DNA of 64,000 bases from Ignavibacterium sp037440165 (GTDB lineage Bacteria; Bacteroidota; Ignavibacteria; Ignavibacteriales; Ignavibacteriaceae), in contig NZ_JBBIUQ010000010.1 in assembly GCF_037440165.1 (NCBI RefSeq), positions 1-64,000 on the forward strand, in the 5' to 3' direction. Positions 36,135-45,542 of this stretch are shown here, piece by piece (positions within the stretch are counted from its first letter, which is position 1; each line of letters opens with the position of its first letter). Under the pieces are notes generated by a model that worked only from the letters and a program-made list of their open reading frames with translations, was not told the DNA's origin and ran no database searches. A program made the position numbers and the translations under genes.

Positions 36135-37013
36135 TTATAGATTAAGTGATTCTAAATTTACTTTAAATAAATCGTGATAGCTTTCAATTAAATTTTCCAG
36201 GTAGCTTTCATTGCCAAGCTGAAGGATTTCAATTACACCAAGGTCGAGTGGAATGCTTTCATCCCAACTGAAATTTCCTATTTGAAATCTCTGTGTCATA
36301 TAATCTGCGAGATGAACAACAGCACAAAGCTTCTCTTCTTCTTCTGCAAGAGATGGCTGGTGATGATAAAGTATGGCTTCACCAAGTCCTGTCGGCAAAT
36401 TCCATTTTTCAATCAAGTATTTTCCAATTTCCTGATGAGAGATACCTAGAATTTTTTCTTCAGCATTGAGAAATCTCATTTGTTGTTCTTCAACAAGATT
36501 ATTTATCTTCTGAAAATCATCGTTGAAATATTTCTGAATGACTGAAATACCAAGATCGTGTAGTAATCCTGCAGTGAATGCCTCACCAGATTTCCTGATA
36601 CCAAGATCATCAGCAATCCTCTTTGCAGCACTTGCAACCATCAGAGAATGAACCCAGTATGCGCGTCGGTTCCATCTTCTGTCTTCCTTAGTTCTGAATG
36701 CTTCCATCATTGAAAATGCAATTACAATATTTTTTATCTGATCGAAGCCAAGAATTACAATAGCAAATTCAATTGTGGATACACGGCGTGGAAGTCCGTA
36801 CAAAGGAGAATTTGCAACACTTAAAATCTTTGCAACCATTGCCTGATCTTTACTTATAATTTTACCAATATCTGCAGCACCTGTTCTTGGATTATCAAGC
36901 AATTTTGATATTTCAACCATAATAAAAGGAACAGGAGGAAGATTCCTGATTCCTGCGAGCATTTTTTTGCTCCATTCTCTTTTAGCTTCAATATTTTCTG
37001 TCATACTACTCAT
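36135..37013 (-). CDS. HDOD-domain signalling protein (copy 1)
   Basis: The 292-residue paralogue of the neighbour has MVAKILSVANSPLYGLPRRVSTIEFAIVILGFDQIKNIV, AFTAGLLHDLGISVIQ and LYHHQPSLAEE. It overlaps fliA by 8 bases upstream and is followed by the second copy after 10 bases. The tandem arrangement implies duplication within the operon. HDOD proteins next to fliA and flhFG are candidates for controlling flagellar gene expression or number; that is inferred from position. Confidence 0.9.
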   Translation of the reverse strand: MSSMTENIEAKREWSKKMLAGIRNLPPVPFIMVEISKLLDNPRTGAADIGKIISKDQAMVAKILSVANSPLYGLPRRVSTIEFAIVILGFDQIKNIVIAFSMMEAFRTKEDRRWNRRAYWVHSLMVASAAKRIADDLGIRKSGEAFTAGLLHDLGISVIQKYFNDDFQKINNLVEEQQMRFLNAEEKILGISHQEIGKYLIEKWNLPTGLGEAILYHHQPSLAEEEEKLCAVVHLADYMTQRFQIGNFSWDESIPLDLGVIEILQLGNESYLENLIESYHDLFKVNLESLNL

Positions 37014-37635
37014 TATAAACTAATAATTTCGATTTCAGATTTTTCAATATGCGTGAATGAATTTGTGATACTCTCGAAATTGTTATGTTCATCAACTTTG
37101 CAATTTCCTGATAGTTAAGATTTTCATAGTAGTAAAGTGAAATAATCAATCTGTCGCGTTCATTAAGTTCCTTGAGTGCTTTGAGAAGAATTTCTTTCAT
37201 TTCATTTTTTTCAACTTCATCTGATTGAGTTAGTTGTTCGGCAGGAATTACTTCTGCAAGAGTGTAGCCATCTTCATCATCAATGTGATTGTTTATGGAA
37301 AGATTTGTGTAATAATTATCTACAATCTGATCACCATCTTCTGTTTTGAATTTATTCTGAAGTTTTCTGAGCTCATCAATAATTTTTCCTCTTATTCTCT
37401 GAATAGCATAAGTTTCGAACTTTGTACCATAATCCGGATCAAATCTGTCAACTGCTTCACTTAATCCTTCAATTCCATACTGAAAAAAATCACGTTCATC
37501 GAGAACCTGGTTTTTTGAAAGAGGTGTTTTCCGGATAACATAATGAACTAAGTTCAGATATTTCATTATGATTTCCTTTTTTAATGCAGGTGTAGGTGCC
37601 TGTTTATACTCTTTCCATAATTCGGAGTTATTCAT
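37006..37635 (-). CDS. fliA: Flagellar RNA polymerase sigma factor FliA (sigma-28)
   Basis: The 209-residue sigma-70-family protein has a region 2 with FFQYGIEGLSEAVDRFDP and TYAIQRIRGKIIDELRK, as in the FliA/WhiG group, and a region 4 helix-turn-helix LIISLYYYENLNYQEIAKLMNITISRVSQIHSR. It directs late flagellar promoters and is normally restrained by FlgM, which I do not see here. It overlaps its two neighbours by 8 bases each and follows flhG and the small membrane gene. Confidence 0.95.
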   Translation of the reverse strand: MNNSELWKEYKQAPTPALKKEIIMKYLNLVHYVIRKTPLSKNQVLDERDFFQYGIEGLSEAVDRFDPDYGTKFETYAIQRIRGKIIDELRKLQNKFKTEDGDQIVDNYYTNLSINNHIDDEDGYTLAEVIPAEQLTQSDEVEKNEMKEILLKALKELNERDRLIISLYYYENLNYQEIAKLMNITISRVSQIHSRILKNLKSKLLVYNE

Positions 37636-37864
37636 TAGCCTTGCTTCCTAAAATTGTGTGATCAGAATTTTCACTTGTTTGACTGGCCGTTTTCTGAATC
37701 AGCTTACCTAGAACAATTGCAGTTACACTCAGAATGACCGTTGAGGAGATAAAAACTATAAATGATTTTATAAGAACTTCAGCGAGCGGCATTTCTCTCT
37801 GGCTGAAGAAGATGATTGAAAAACAGAAAATAAGTAAACCGATATTTAAGATTATTTTATTCAT
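37628..37864 (-). CDS. Small two-span membrane protein between flhG and fliA
   Basis: The 78-residue protein has two hydrophobic segments (about 5-21 and 31-54) and a polar tail. I do not recognise a family. It overlaps fliA by 8 bases. The ATG at 37864 is preceded by a GGAG ribosome site that lies in a perfect inverted repeat (37866-37889), so its translation, and through coupling that of fliA, may be controlled. Confidence 0.65.
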   Translation of the reverse strand: MNKIILNIGLLIFCFSIIFFSQREMPLAEVLIKSFIVFISSTVILSVTAIVLGKLIQKTASQTSENSDHTILGSKANE

Positions 37865-37865
37865 A

Positions 37866-37889
37866 TTGTCTCCGTTGCCTTAGAGACAA
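37866..37889 (-). promoter_or_regulatory. Hairpin covering the ribosome binding site of the small membrane gene
   Basis: A perfect 7-base inverted repeat (TTGTCTC and GAGACAA, 10-base loop) ends directly at the ATG at 37864. The only good ribosome site, GGAG, overlaps the 3' arm. The upstream GTTGCTT could instead pair with AAGGCAAC in the loop. It lies in the 53-base gap after flhG. A role as a translational switch is inference. Confidence 0.5.
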
Positions 37890-37917
37890 ACAGCATGCCA
37901 AGCAACCAGAAAAATTA

Positions 37918-38805
37918 TTAAAGAATAAGTGTGCTTTTTGAAATGTTTTTTGCGGTTCTTGAAGACGCAGATTTTGATGGCTGGTTAATATTAGTCAGAT
38001 GAATAAATTTATCAATTTCTTCTGCAGCCATCAAAAATTCGTTGGTAAACTTACTAGTGCGAACTTCATCTTTTAATAAATCCTGCTCTGCAACTGATTG
38101 TCTAATGTCTTTGCTTTCACTGATTGCAGCTAAAAATTTAACTGAACTTTTCAAAAAGCCTGAAACTGCTCTTGATAATTTTGCAAAGCTATCGTTACCA
38201 TCAGTTTTATCCAGACATCGGTTCATAACAACATGGAAATTTGCTGGCTTATCATAATTTTCAAACATTTTTATTACTGCGTAAGCATCCATTACAGAGG
38301 TTGCTTCCGGAACAGTTAAAATGATTTTAATTGCAGAAATTTTTAGTGCTTTTAGTGTGAATTCACTTAAACCCGCACCGAGATCAAGTATTACTAAATC
38401 GTATTTCTCACTCAATGACTGAATGTCTTTAAGAAGTTTTTCCAGTGATGATTTAAAAGGTATATCACTAATCGAATAAGAATTTAGTCCATAAATGATG
38501 TGAAGATTTTCAGCGTAATTTTTTATAATGTTTTGCAGCTCTTCATGATGAGCGAAATAATCATTCAGAGATTTGTGAGGATTTTCATTCAATAAAAAAT
38601 GAATGTTTGCAAGATTAAGATCTAAGTCAATAAGAAGAACTTTTCTATTTTTCCTTGAGAGAATATCGGATAACAAAACAGAAAAAACAGTTTTGCCTGT
38701 TCCACCTTTGCCGGAAACAACTGCACAAATATTATTCGTTTCTGCTGCTGATTCCTGCTGTAATGATTGGAGTTCAATTATTCTTTTTAGTTGCCCAGTG
38801 ATCAT
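37918..38805 (-). CDS. flhG: FlhG/FleN (MinD-type) ATPase
   Basis: The 295-residue ParA/MinD-family protein has the deviant Walker A SGKGGTGKT at 31-39, then VLLIDLDLNLANIHFLL, VILDLGAGLS and VPEATSVMDAYAVIK. The N-terminal GQLKRIIELQ resembles the FlhG helix that activates the FlhF GTPase. FlhG limits flagellar number. It overlaps flhF by 4 bases. The last 30 residues are Ser/Lys-rich without a clear membrane-targeting helix. Confidence 0.93.
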   Translation of the reverse strand: MITGQLKRIIELQSLQQESAAETNNICAVVSGKGGTGKTVFSVLLSDILSRKNRKVLLIDLDLNLANIHFLLNENPHKSLNDYFAHHEELQNIIKNYAENLHIIYGLNSYSISDIPFKSSLEKLLKDIQSLSEKYDLVILDLGAGLSEFTLKALKISAIKIILTVPEATSVMDAYAVIKMFENYDKPANFHVVMNRCLDKTDGNDSFAKLSRAVSGFLKSSVKFLAAISESKDIRQSVAEQDLLKDEVRTSKFTNEFLMAAEEIDKFIHLTNINQPSKSASSRTAKNISKSTLIL

Positions 38806-39899
38806 AGACTGCTGTTGAAAATAAGATTTGCAATATTCTCCTGATCAGCTGCTAGAATATCATCCGGAATAACCTGACCATTTGTAATAAACGATACCGG
38901 AATTCCGGTTTTGGTTATCAGATTAACGATGTTTCCATGAACTGGTGCTTCATCAACTTTGCTGAAAATAAAACTGCTGTAATTAAATGCACGGAATTTA
39001 TTTGCTACATCAACAAGTGTTCTGTAAGAGCTTGATGAATTAATCACAAGTAAAGTTTCATCAACTTTAATCGTTGACAAAAATTCCTGATTTAATTTTA
39101 ATTGTTCAGCTTTATTCTGACTTCTTCCAACAGTATCAATAAAAACAATATCCTTTTTAGAAAACTTTTTCAGTAGTGCAGGCATTTCTTCGGGTTTGTA
39201 AGCAACCAGTAAATCAATATGACTCACATCTGCAAAACTTTGCAGCTGATCAATTGCACCAAGCCGAAATGTGTCAATTGAAATTAAGCCGACATCAAGT
39301 TTGTGAATTATTTTTGCAATCAATGCAAGCTTTGCAATAGTAGTTGTTTTTCCAACTCCGGTAGGACCAATTAAAGCAACAACTTTATTTTTCTTTGGAG
39401 TTACATCGAAGTTCTTGGTAAGTATAAGCGAGCCGAGACAATTCCTCACATAGTTTTCAACATTATAAGGTTGAAGAAAATTTTTATACTTTTTCATTTG
39501 GTCCATTAAAGAAACGATTACCGATTTCTGAACTTCTTTATCTGCAAGCTGATGAAAAACAGCTTTCAGTTTTTTCTCTACTGTTTCTTCTGATGCTTTA
39601 ACCTTTTCTTCAGCAGCTTTTCCGTAAGTTTCTTTTATTCTTGCAGAACTCTTTTTATAAACAGTATCAGAAATTTTAGCCAGTTCTTCTAAAAATGTTT
39701 TATGGGCCGGACTAGTGTGTTGTTCAGCTTTTGTATTTACCTCATCAACTCCAGCAGTAATTTCATATAACTTTAATGCGGGATGTTTTTTATCATTTAC
39801 TACTCTCGTGCTTAAAATTACGGCTTCATAACCAAGTTCATTTTTCATTAATCTTGTGGCTTCACTAAGAGATTGTGCTGTAAATTTTTTAACCTGCAT
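38802..39899 (-). CDS. flhF: Flagellar GTPase FlhF (SRP-type)
   Basis: The 365-residue protein has an N-terminal B domain (MQVKKFTAQSLSEATRLMKNEL) and an N domain. The SRP GTPase follows with G1 GPTGVGKTTT at 178-187, DTFRLGAIDQL, G3 DTVGRS and the guanine-specificity motif as SKVDE. It sets the place of flagellar assembly and works with FlhG. It overlaps flhA by 11 bases. Confidence 0.95.
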   Translation of the reverse strand: MQVKKFTAQSLSEATRLMKNELGYEAVILSTRVVNDKKHPALKLYEITAGVDEVNTKAEQHTSPAHKTFLEELAKISDTVYKKSSARIKETYGKAAEEKVKASEETVEKKLKAVFHQLADKEVQKSVIVSLMDQMKKYKNFLQPYNVENYVRNCLGSLILTKNFDVTPKKNKVVALIGPTGVGKTTTIAKLALIAKIIHKLDVGLISIDTFRLGAIDQLQSFADVSHIDLLVAYKPEEMPALLKKFSKKDIVFIDTVGRSQNKAEQLKLNQEFLSTIKVDETLLVINSSSSYRTLVDVANKFRAFNYSSFIFSKVDEAPVHGNIVNLITKTGIPVSFITNGQVIPDDILAADQENIANLIFNSSL

Positions 39900-41937
39900 T
39901 GTTTATCTCCAGATTATCTATAAATTCTATTTCAACATTTGAAGGAAGTTCAGTGTAAGATAAAACTACAAAATCAGGAAATGATGAGTTTATCAGACGA
40001 TAAAAATATGGACGAATTGTAGCAGAAGTAATCAATATCGGCTGATAACCAAGTGAATTAAATTTCTCATAAATATTTTCCAGTGCAGTCTTTAGTTCGC
40101 CGAGCATCTGTGGAGTGAGTCCAAGTGTTTGAGTTGCTTCTTTTTGATTTTGCAGAGAGCGAGTAATATATTGTTCAAGTCCTTCACCAATTGCTGCTGC
40201 GTGAATTACACCATTTGAATCTTTGTAAAGATTGGCAATTGTGTTTCCAAGAGAATGTCTTACATATTCAGTCAATACATCAATATTCTTTGTTACTTTA
40301 GAGTAATCAATAAGTGATTCAATAATCTGTACCATATCTTTAATTGGAATATATTCTTTCAGAAGATTTTGCAATACCTTCTGAATTGTGCCAAGAGGCA
40401 AAGTATCCGGCTGTATTTCTTCAACGACTGCTGGATATTCTTTCTTCAATGCATCGAGCAATTGCTTAACCGCCTGTCTGGTAAGAATTTTTTCAAAATT
40501 TCTCTTAAGTGTTTCCTGCAGATTTGTTGAGAGAACAGAGATTGCATCAACAACAGTGTAACCAAGCATTTCAGCACGATCTTTTTCTTCACGACTAATC
40601 CAATAACTGTCTAATCCAAATGCCGGATCTTTTGTTGGTATTCCCTGTAATTGTTCCGAAATTCCGCCAGGATTCATTGCAAGAAATCTATCAGGAAAGA
40701 TTTCATCTGAAGAAACAATATTACCTTTAATTTTTATTATATACTGATTCGGATTCAGTTGTAAGTTATCTCTTACTCGAACCGGTGGAATCAGAACTCC
40801 GTATTCAAGTGCAATAAATTTCCTTGTTGCTGATATTTTCTGGAATAAATTTCCACCCTGGTTTTCATCAACAAGAGAAATTAGTCCATAACCTATTTCT
40901 ATTTCTATCGGATCAACCTGCAAATATTGTTCTACTGTTTCTTCCGGAATTGTTGAAGTTACTTTTTGTTCTGAAATTGTTTCTTCTGAAACTGCAACAG
41001 TTTTCTTCTTAATATATGAACCAACTGCAAGAGTAACACCAAGAATAAGAAATGGAATTGTAGGCATTCCTGGAAGAAATGCAAAAAGGATTACAGTAAT
41101 TGCTACGATTGTGAGTACACGATAGTTTGAAAACAATTGAGTCTTAAACTGTGAATCGAGAGATATGCCCGAAGCATTTCTTGTTACAACAAATCCTGCC
41201 GCAGTAGAGATAAGTAAAGCAGGAACCTGAGAAACCAGTCCATCACCGATTGTAAGAATTGTATATTGCTGCAATGCATCTGTAACAGTTAAGCCTCTTT
41301 GGCCCATACCGATAATAAAACCACCAATGATGTTGATGAAGTTTATTATCAAACCAGCGATTGCATCACCTTTTACAAATTTGCTTGCACCGTCCATTGC
41401 ACCATAAAATTCTGCTTCGCGTGAAATTTTTTCTCTTCTTTCCCTTGCCTGATCTTCAGTAATCAAACCAGTATTCAAATCAGCATCAATAGCCATTTGC
41501 TTTCCCGGCATTGCATCAAGAGTGAAGCGAGCTGCAACTTCAGAAATTCTTCCTGAACCTTTAACTATTACTATGAATTGAATTATCACAAGGATGATGA
41601 AAACAATAAATCCAACAACATAATCACCCCGAACAACAAACTGCCCAAATGTTTCAATTACTTTACCTGCGTATCCATCAATCAGGATTAATCTCGTTGA
41701 GCTTATGTTTAATGCAAGCCGGAATAAAGTTGAAACAAGAAGTAAACCCGGGAAAACTGAAATATCAAGCGGTGAATTGATGAACAATGAAACAACCAGA
41801 ATAAGTATCGAAAGTGTAATACTTAATGCAAGGAAAAAATCCAAAAGAGTTGCCGGCAACGGTATAATCATTAATCCTAAAATCAGGATTAACCCGAAAG
41901 CAAGCATCATATCAGAATTTTTTCCGAAAAGTTTCAT
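39889..41937 (-). CDS. flhA: Flagellar export gate protein FlhA
   Basis: The 682-residue protein has about eight membrane helices in residues 1-310. The FHIPEP signature region ARFTLDAMPGKQMAIDADLNTGLI and FVKGDAIAGLIINFINIIGG are both present. A cytoplasmic domain (about 340-680) binds chaperone-substrate complexes and forms the nonameric ring. FlhA couples export to the proton motive force. The flhB, flhA, flhF, flhG order is standard. Confidence 0.97.
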   Translation of the reverse strand: MKLFGKNSDMMLAFGLILILGLMIIPLPATLLDFFLALSITLSILILVVSLFINSPLDISVFPGLLLVSTLFRLALNISSTRLILIDGYAGKVIETFGQFVVRGDYVVGFIVFIILVIIQFIVIVKGSGRISEVAARFTLDAMPGKQMAIDADLNTGLITEDQARERREKISREAEFYGAMDGASKFVKGDAIAGLIINFINIIGGFIIGMGQRGLTVTDALQQYTILTIGDGLVSQVPALLISTAAGFVVTRNASGISLDSQFKTQLFSNYRVLTIVAITVILFAFLPGMPTIPFLILGVTLAVGSYIKKKTVAVSEETISEQKVTSTIPEETVEQYLQVDPIEIEIGYGLISLVDENQGGNLFQKISATRKFIALEYGVLIPPVRVRDNLQLNPNQYIIKIKGNIVSSDEIFPDRFLAMNPGGISEQLQGIPTKDPAFGLDSYWISREEKDRAEMLGYTVVDAISVLSTNLQETLKRNFEKILTRQAVKQLLDALKKEYPAVVEEIQPDTLPLGTIQKVLQNLLKEYIPIKDMVQIIESLIDYSKVTKNIDVLTEYVRHSLGNTIANLYKDSNGVIHAAAIGEGLEQYITRSLQNQKEATQTLGLTPQMLGELKTALENIYEKFNSLGYQPILITSATIRPYFYRLINSSFPDFVVLSYTELPSNVEIEFIDNLEINNAG

Positions 41938-41944
41938 AGTTCAA

Positions 41945-43015
41945 TCAATACTTCTTTTTCTTTTTAAGACTATAAACATAAGCAAGAACCTGAGCCACAG
42001 CTTTAAAGAGTGAAGGAGGAATTTTGTCTCCAACATCGCACATTTTGTAAAGGGCTCTTGCAAGTTCTCTGTCTTCGTGTAATGGAATATTATGTTCAGC
42101 AGCAACTTTCTTTATTCTCTGAGCTAATAAATCAACTCCTTTTGCAATTACTTCAGGAGCAGAATCTTTCGTCATATCATATTTAAGTGCAACAGCATAG
42201 TGAGTCGGGTTTGTTATCACAACATCGGCAGTAGGAAGATTAGCCATCATTCTTTGTTGAGCAGCCTGCATCTGCATTTTTTTTATTCTTCCTTTAACTT
42301 TCGGATCACCCTCAAGCTGTTTCATTTCCTCTTTAACTTCCTGCTTGGTCATCATCATATCTTTTCTGAATTTATATCTCTGATATACAAAGTCGATAGC
42401 AGCTATTACCGCATACAGCAAAGCAATTTTCCACAGAAGTGAAAAAGCATTATCGAGCATAAAAATTATTATTTCAGAAGGATTCAGATTATCAAGATAT
42501 GCTGATGCAATAATCAGATCGCTGAGAATCAGGTAAGTAAATAAAGCTATTACAAAAAACTTTAAAACTGTTTTTAAGATTTCAACTACTGAGCGGCTCG
42601 AAAATATTCGTTTAATTCCGCTGGCAGGATTTAGTTTTGAAAACTTTGGCTTCAATGCTTCAGGACTTAGTTTGAATCCAACCTGAGCAATGCTAGAAGC
42701 AAGACCAACAATTACAATTGCAGTCATTATTGGAGCTAAAACAGAAAAGAAAAACATAAACCAATCAAAAGCAAAATCAGGAAGAAGTGAAATTTTGTTT
42801 GGTAATACATCAAGCGACTTAAATATGTTGATTGAAAAACTGCTCACTCTCTGACCAATATATGATTGAAGAAAAAAAATTGTTACTAAACCTGTAACTA
42901 CAATTACAAGTGAATTCACCTCGATACTTTTTGCAACCTGTCCTTTTTTTCTCGCGTCTTCAATTTTCTTCGAGGACGGTTGCTCAGTTTTTTCCTGTCC
43001 TTCAAACTCTGCCAT
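41945..43015 (-). CDS. flhB: Flagellar export switch protein FlhB
   Basis: The 356-residue protein begins with the GQEKTEQPSSKKIEDARKKG block, has four membrane helices to about residue 210, and a cytoplasmic domain with the self-cleavage site NPTH at 269-272. Cleavage between Asn and Pro switches export from hook to filament substrates and needs FliK. Catalytic residues are intact. It follows fliR by 4 bases and ends 7 bases before flhA. Confidence 0.97.
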   Translation of the reverse strand: MAEFEGQEKTEQPSSKKIEDARKKGQVAKSIEVNSLVIVVTGLVTIFFLQSYIGQRVSSFSINIFKSLDVLPNKISLLPDFAFDWFMFFFSVLAPIMTAIVIVGLASSIAQVGFKLSPEALKPKFSKLNPASGIKRIFSSRSVVEILKTVLKFFVIALFTYLILSDLIIASAYLDNLNPSEIIIFMLDNAFSLLWKIALLYAVIAAIDFVYQRYKFRKDMMMTKQEVKEEMKQLEGDPKVKGRIKKMQMQAAQQRMMANLPTADVVITNPTHYAVALKYDMTKDSAPEVIAKGVDLLAQRIKKVAAEHNIPLHEDRELARALYKMCDVGDKIPPSLFKAVAQVLAYVYSLKKKKKY

Positions 43016-43019
43016 ACTT

Positions 43020-43793
43020 CTAACTCATCGATCTGATTATTAAATAAAGCTGATTCTCATAATCGCGCAAAAGATTTTTAATCATATAGATATAAACCGG
43101 AGAAATTAAACCGAGCATAAACAATCCAAGTCCAACTTTCAGCGGCTGAGTAACAAAAAATACCTGCAATGTTGGAATCATTCTGGAAATAATTCCTTCC
43201 GCAAGGTTTATAAGGAAGAATGATATAAGAATCGGTGTAGCAATCTTAACAGCAATTACAAATACACTTCCGGCTAATTTTATCAAAGTCTGATAAAGTG
43301 ATTCCTGAAAAGAAAACATTCCTATCCCGACTACATCAAAAGATTGCTGCAAAGCTCTTATTAAATAATGATGACCATTTATAAGTAGGAAAATCAGTAT
43401 TGCGCTGAAATAAAGAACTTCACCAATAACATTGGAACTAACTTCTTCAGATGGATTAAAGATTTCAGCCATGTTTAATCCGATTTCAAATCCAATCAAT
43501 GTGCCTGCGTAGCTCACGGCAAAGAAAACAAACTGAAGTGCAAAACCAATAATCAATCCTGTAATTACTTCTTTGAATGAATAAACAAATAATACCCAAC
43601 CAGTGGGAACTTCTTTCACAGCAGAATGATCAGTTGACAGAAAAATAATGTAACTGATTATTAGAGAAATAAACAATTTTGCAACAACAGGAATTACTTT
43701 ATTCCCAAAGAAAGGAGCAGAAACGAATGCAGAAGTAATTCGTAAGAAAATCAGGAATAATATGATAAACTCTTTCACGCTGAACATAGTCAT
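43020..43793 (-). CDS. fliR: Flagellar export gate protein FliR
   Basis: The 257-residue hydrophobic protein has about six membrane segments and FliR features such as RITSAFVSAPFFGNKVIPV near the start, AGTLIGFEIGLNMAEIFNP and the C-terminal QVFFVTQPLKVGLGLFMLG. It completes the FliPQR gate complex. It overlaps fliQ by 4 bases. Confidence 0.95.
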   Translation of the reverse strand: MTMFSVKEFIILFLIFLRITSAFVSAPFFGNKVIPVVAKLFISLIISYIIFLSTDHSAVKEVPTGWVLFVYSFKEVITGLIIGFALQFVFFAVSYAGTLIGFEIGLNMAEIFNPSEEVSSNVIGEVLYFSAILIFLLINGHHYLIRALQQSFDVVGIGMFSFQESLYQTLIKLAGSVFVIAVKIATPILISFFLINLAEGIISRMIPTLQVFFVTQPLKVGLGLFMLGLISPVYIYMIKNLLRDYENQLYLIIRSMS

Positions 43794-44059
43794 CTGATAA
43801 ATGTGTTAAACATTGTGAAAAACTTTACTGTAATCGCAATCATTCTGTCCATCATCCAGGGAAGAAGTAAAATTATTGCTAATCCTGTGATTAAAATTTT
43901 AGGAATGAATGTTAATGTCATTTCCTGAATTGAAGTAGCTGCCTGAAAAATGGAAATAATTATTCCTACAATTAAAGCAACTCCAAGTACTGGAAGCAGA
44001 ATATAAAATGAAGTGAAGAAAGCTTCTTTTAACATTTCAACTACTACTTCTTCGGTCAT
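43790..44059 (-). CDS. fliQ: Flagellar export gate protein FliQ
   Basis: The 89-residue protein with two membrane helices has the FliQ motif IVGIIISIFQAATSIQEMTLTFIPKI. The length matches the family. It overlaps fliP and fliR by 4 bases each, so expression of the gate proteins is coupled. Confidence 0.96.
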   Translation of the reverse strand: MTEEVVVEMLKEAFFTSFYILLPVLGVALIVGIIISIFQAATSIQEMTLTFIPKILITGLAIILLLPWMMDRMIAITVKFFTMFNTFIR

Positions 44060-44823
44060 TGTGCAAAACTCCTTACTACTGAACCAACAATTAGATTCCA
44101 GCCATCGACCAGAATGAATAATAAAATTTTGAATGGAAGCGATATGAGCATTGGCGGCAGCATCATCATACCCATTGACATTAGTATTGACGAGATAATA
44201 AGGTCAACCATTATGAAAGGAATAAAAAGAAAAAATCCAATGATAAATCCTGTTCTCAACTCACTTAAAACAAAAGCCGGAACTACTATGTAAGTCGGTA
44301 ATTCATTTCTGTTGTTCGGTCTTGTCATATTTGCCATCGAAACAAACAGCTCAAGATCTTCATCTCTAACATGCTTGAACATAAAATCTCTTATTGGTTC
44401 AATGCCTTTGTAATAAGCTTCATCGACACTTATTTTATCGTCAAGCAATGGTTTTAGTGCATCCTGATTTACTTTATTCCAGGTTGGAGCCATAACAAAA
44501 AAAGTTATAAACAATGCTACACCAGCCAACAATTGTCCCGGAGGCATTTGCTGGGTTCCTAAGGCACTTTTCAAAAAATGAAACACAATTATTATTCTCA
44601 GGTAAGAAGTGGTCATTATTATGATTGAGGGAGCCAATGCAAGAATCGTCATCAGCAGCAGAATTTGTAAAGTAACAGCTACATCTTTACCGCTCTGAGA
44701 TGTACCAACATCAACATTTATTTTTGGAATAGGAAAAGATAAACTTTGAGTTTGCTGTGCAAATAATCCTGAAGTAAAAACTAACATTAACACAATAACT
44801 GAAATAGCAAGTTTTGGTTTCAT
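44056..44823 (-). CDS. fliP: Flagellar export gate protein FliP
   Basis: The 255-residue protein has a cleavable signal peptide (about 1-22, ending LFAQQ) and the FliP signatures SYLRIIIVFHFLKSALGTQQMPPGQ, then FFMAPTWNKV-type FVMAPTWNKVN and a C-terminal MGMMMLPPMLISLPFKILLFILVDGW. Five FliP subunits form the core of the export gate. Confidence 0.97.
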   Translation of the reverse strand: MKPKLAISVIVLMLVFTSGLFAQQTQSLSFPIPKINVDVGTSQSGKDVAVTLQILLLMTILALAPSIIIMTTSYLRIIIVFHFLKSALGTQQMPPGQLLAGVALFITFFVMAPTWNKVNQDALKPLLDDKISVDEAYYKGIEPIRDFMFKHVRDEDLELFVSMANMTRPNNRNELPTYIVVPAFVLSELRTGFIIGFFLFIPFIMVDLIISSILMSMGMMMLPPMLISLPFKILLFILVDGWNLIVGSVVRSFAQ

Positions 44824-45152
44824 TGTTTTATCATTTTCTTAAATACATCTAGAAAATTTTGGTTATCAGAGAATTGACTCTCAACATTCAAATTAAATTC
44901 TTCTGCATCTAATTCTTTGAGCAGAGAAATATTCTGTTCGCTTACACCAAGTATCAATACTTTCTTATTTACTTTCACAACAGATAAATATTTTTTCGGC
45001 ATCAACATCATTGTTGTAAGAATTCTAAGATTATCTGAGTTGATTTTGCTTCCTTTAAACTGATATTTTTTTACAAACAATAAAACACCGTACAGTAGTG
45101 CTGCGATAAGAAATAATGGAAACACAAGCTTAAGAATTTCGAAGAATGACAT
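44820..45152 (-). CDS. fliO: FliO-type export gate assembly protein
   Basis: The 110-residue protein has a single membrane helix near residues 10-28 and a cytoplasmic domain with ILTTMMLMPKKYLSVVKVNKKVLILGVSEQNISLLKEL. That matches FliO, which assists FliP assembly. The family is short and variable, so position between fliN and fliP carries much of the weight. It overlaps fliP by 4 bases and shares 1 base with fliN. Confidence 0.88.
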   Translation of the reverse strand: MSFFEILKLVFPLFLIAALLYGVLLFVKKYQFKGSKINSDNLRILTTMMLMPKKYLSVVKVNKKVLILGVSEQNISLLKELDAEEFNLNVESQFSDNQNFLDVFKKMIKQ

Positions 45153-45532
45153 CAGGAAATTCCCTTGAACTGTGATGCAGCATCAGTAAGATTAACTATA
45201 CGAATACCGAAATGCTTATCAATCACAACAACTTCGCCTTCAGCTATCTTTTTATTGTTCACATAGATATCAACCGGCTCGCTGGCGAGTTTATCCAACT
45301 CAATCACATAACCTCTTTCCAGCTCAAGAATATCTTTTATCTGCATCTGAGTTCTGCCAAGTTCGATATAAACATTTATCTGCAAGTCTTTGATGAAATT
45401 TATTTTTTCACCAGCTTCAAATCCCTGAAACTGTGATTCTTCAAACTGAGGGAAATCTGCTGCTGCAGCTGTTTTTGCAGCATTCTGTTCTACTGTTTGA
45501 TTTGTTGTTTGTTTATTTAATTCATCAGCCAT
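45152..45532 (-). CDS. fliN: Flagellar switch protein FliN
   Basis: The 126-residue protein has a Gln/Ala-rich N-terminus and a C-terminal SpoA (surface presentation) domain of about residues 48-120: YIELGRTQMQIKDILELERGYVIELDKLASEPVDIYVN, then GEVVVIDKHFGIRIV. It forms the base of the C-ring with FliM and docks FliH. It lies 10 bases downstream of fliM. Confidence 0.96.
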   Translation of the reverse strand: MADELNKQTTNQTVEQNAAKTAAAADFPQFEESQFQGFEAGEKINFIKDLQINVYIELGRTQMQIKDILELERGYVIELDKLASEPVDIYVNNKKIAEGEVVVIDKHFGIRIVNLTDAASQFKGIS

Positions 45533-45542
45533 AGTTGTTCCT

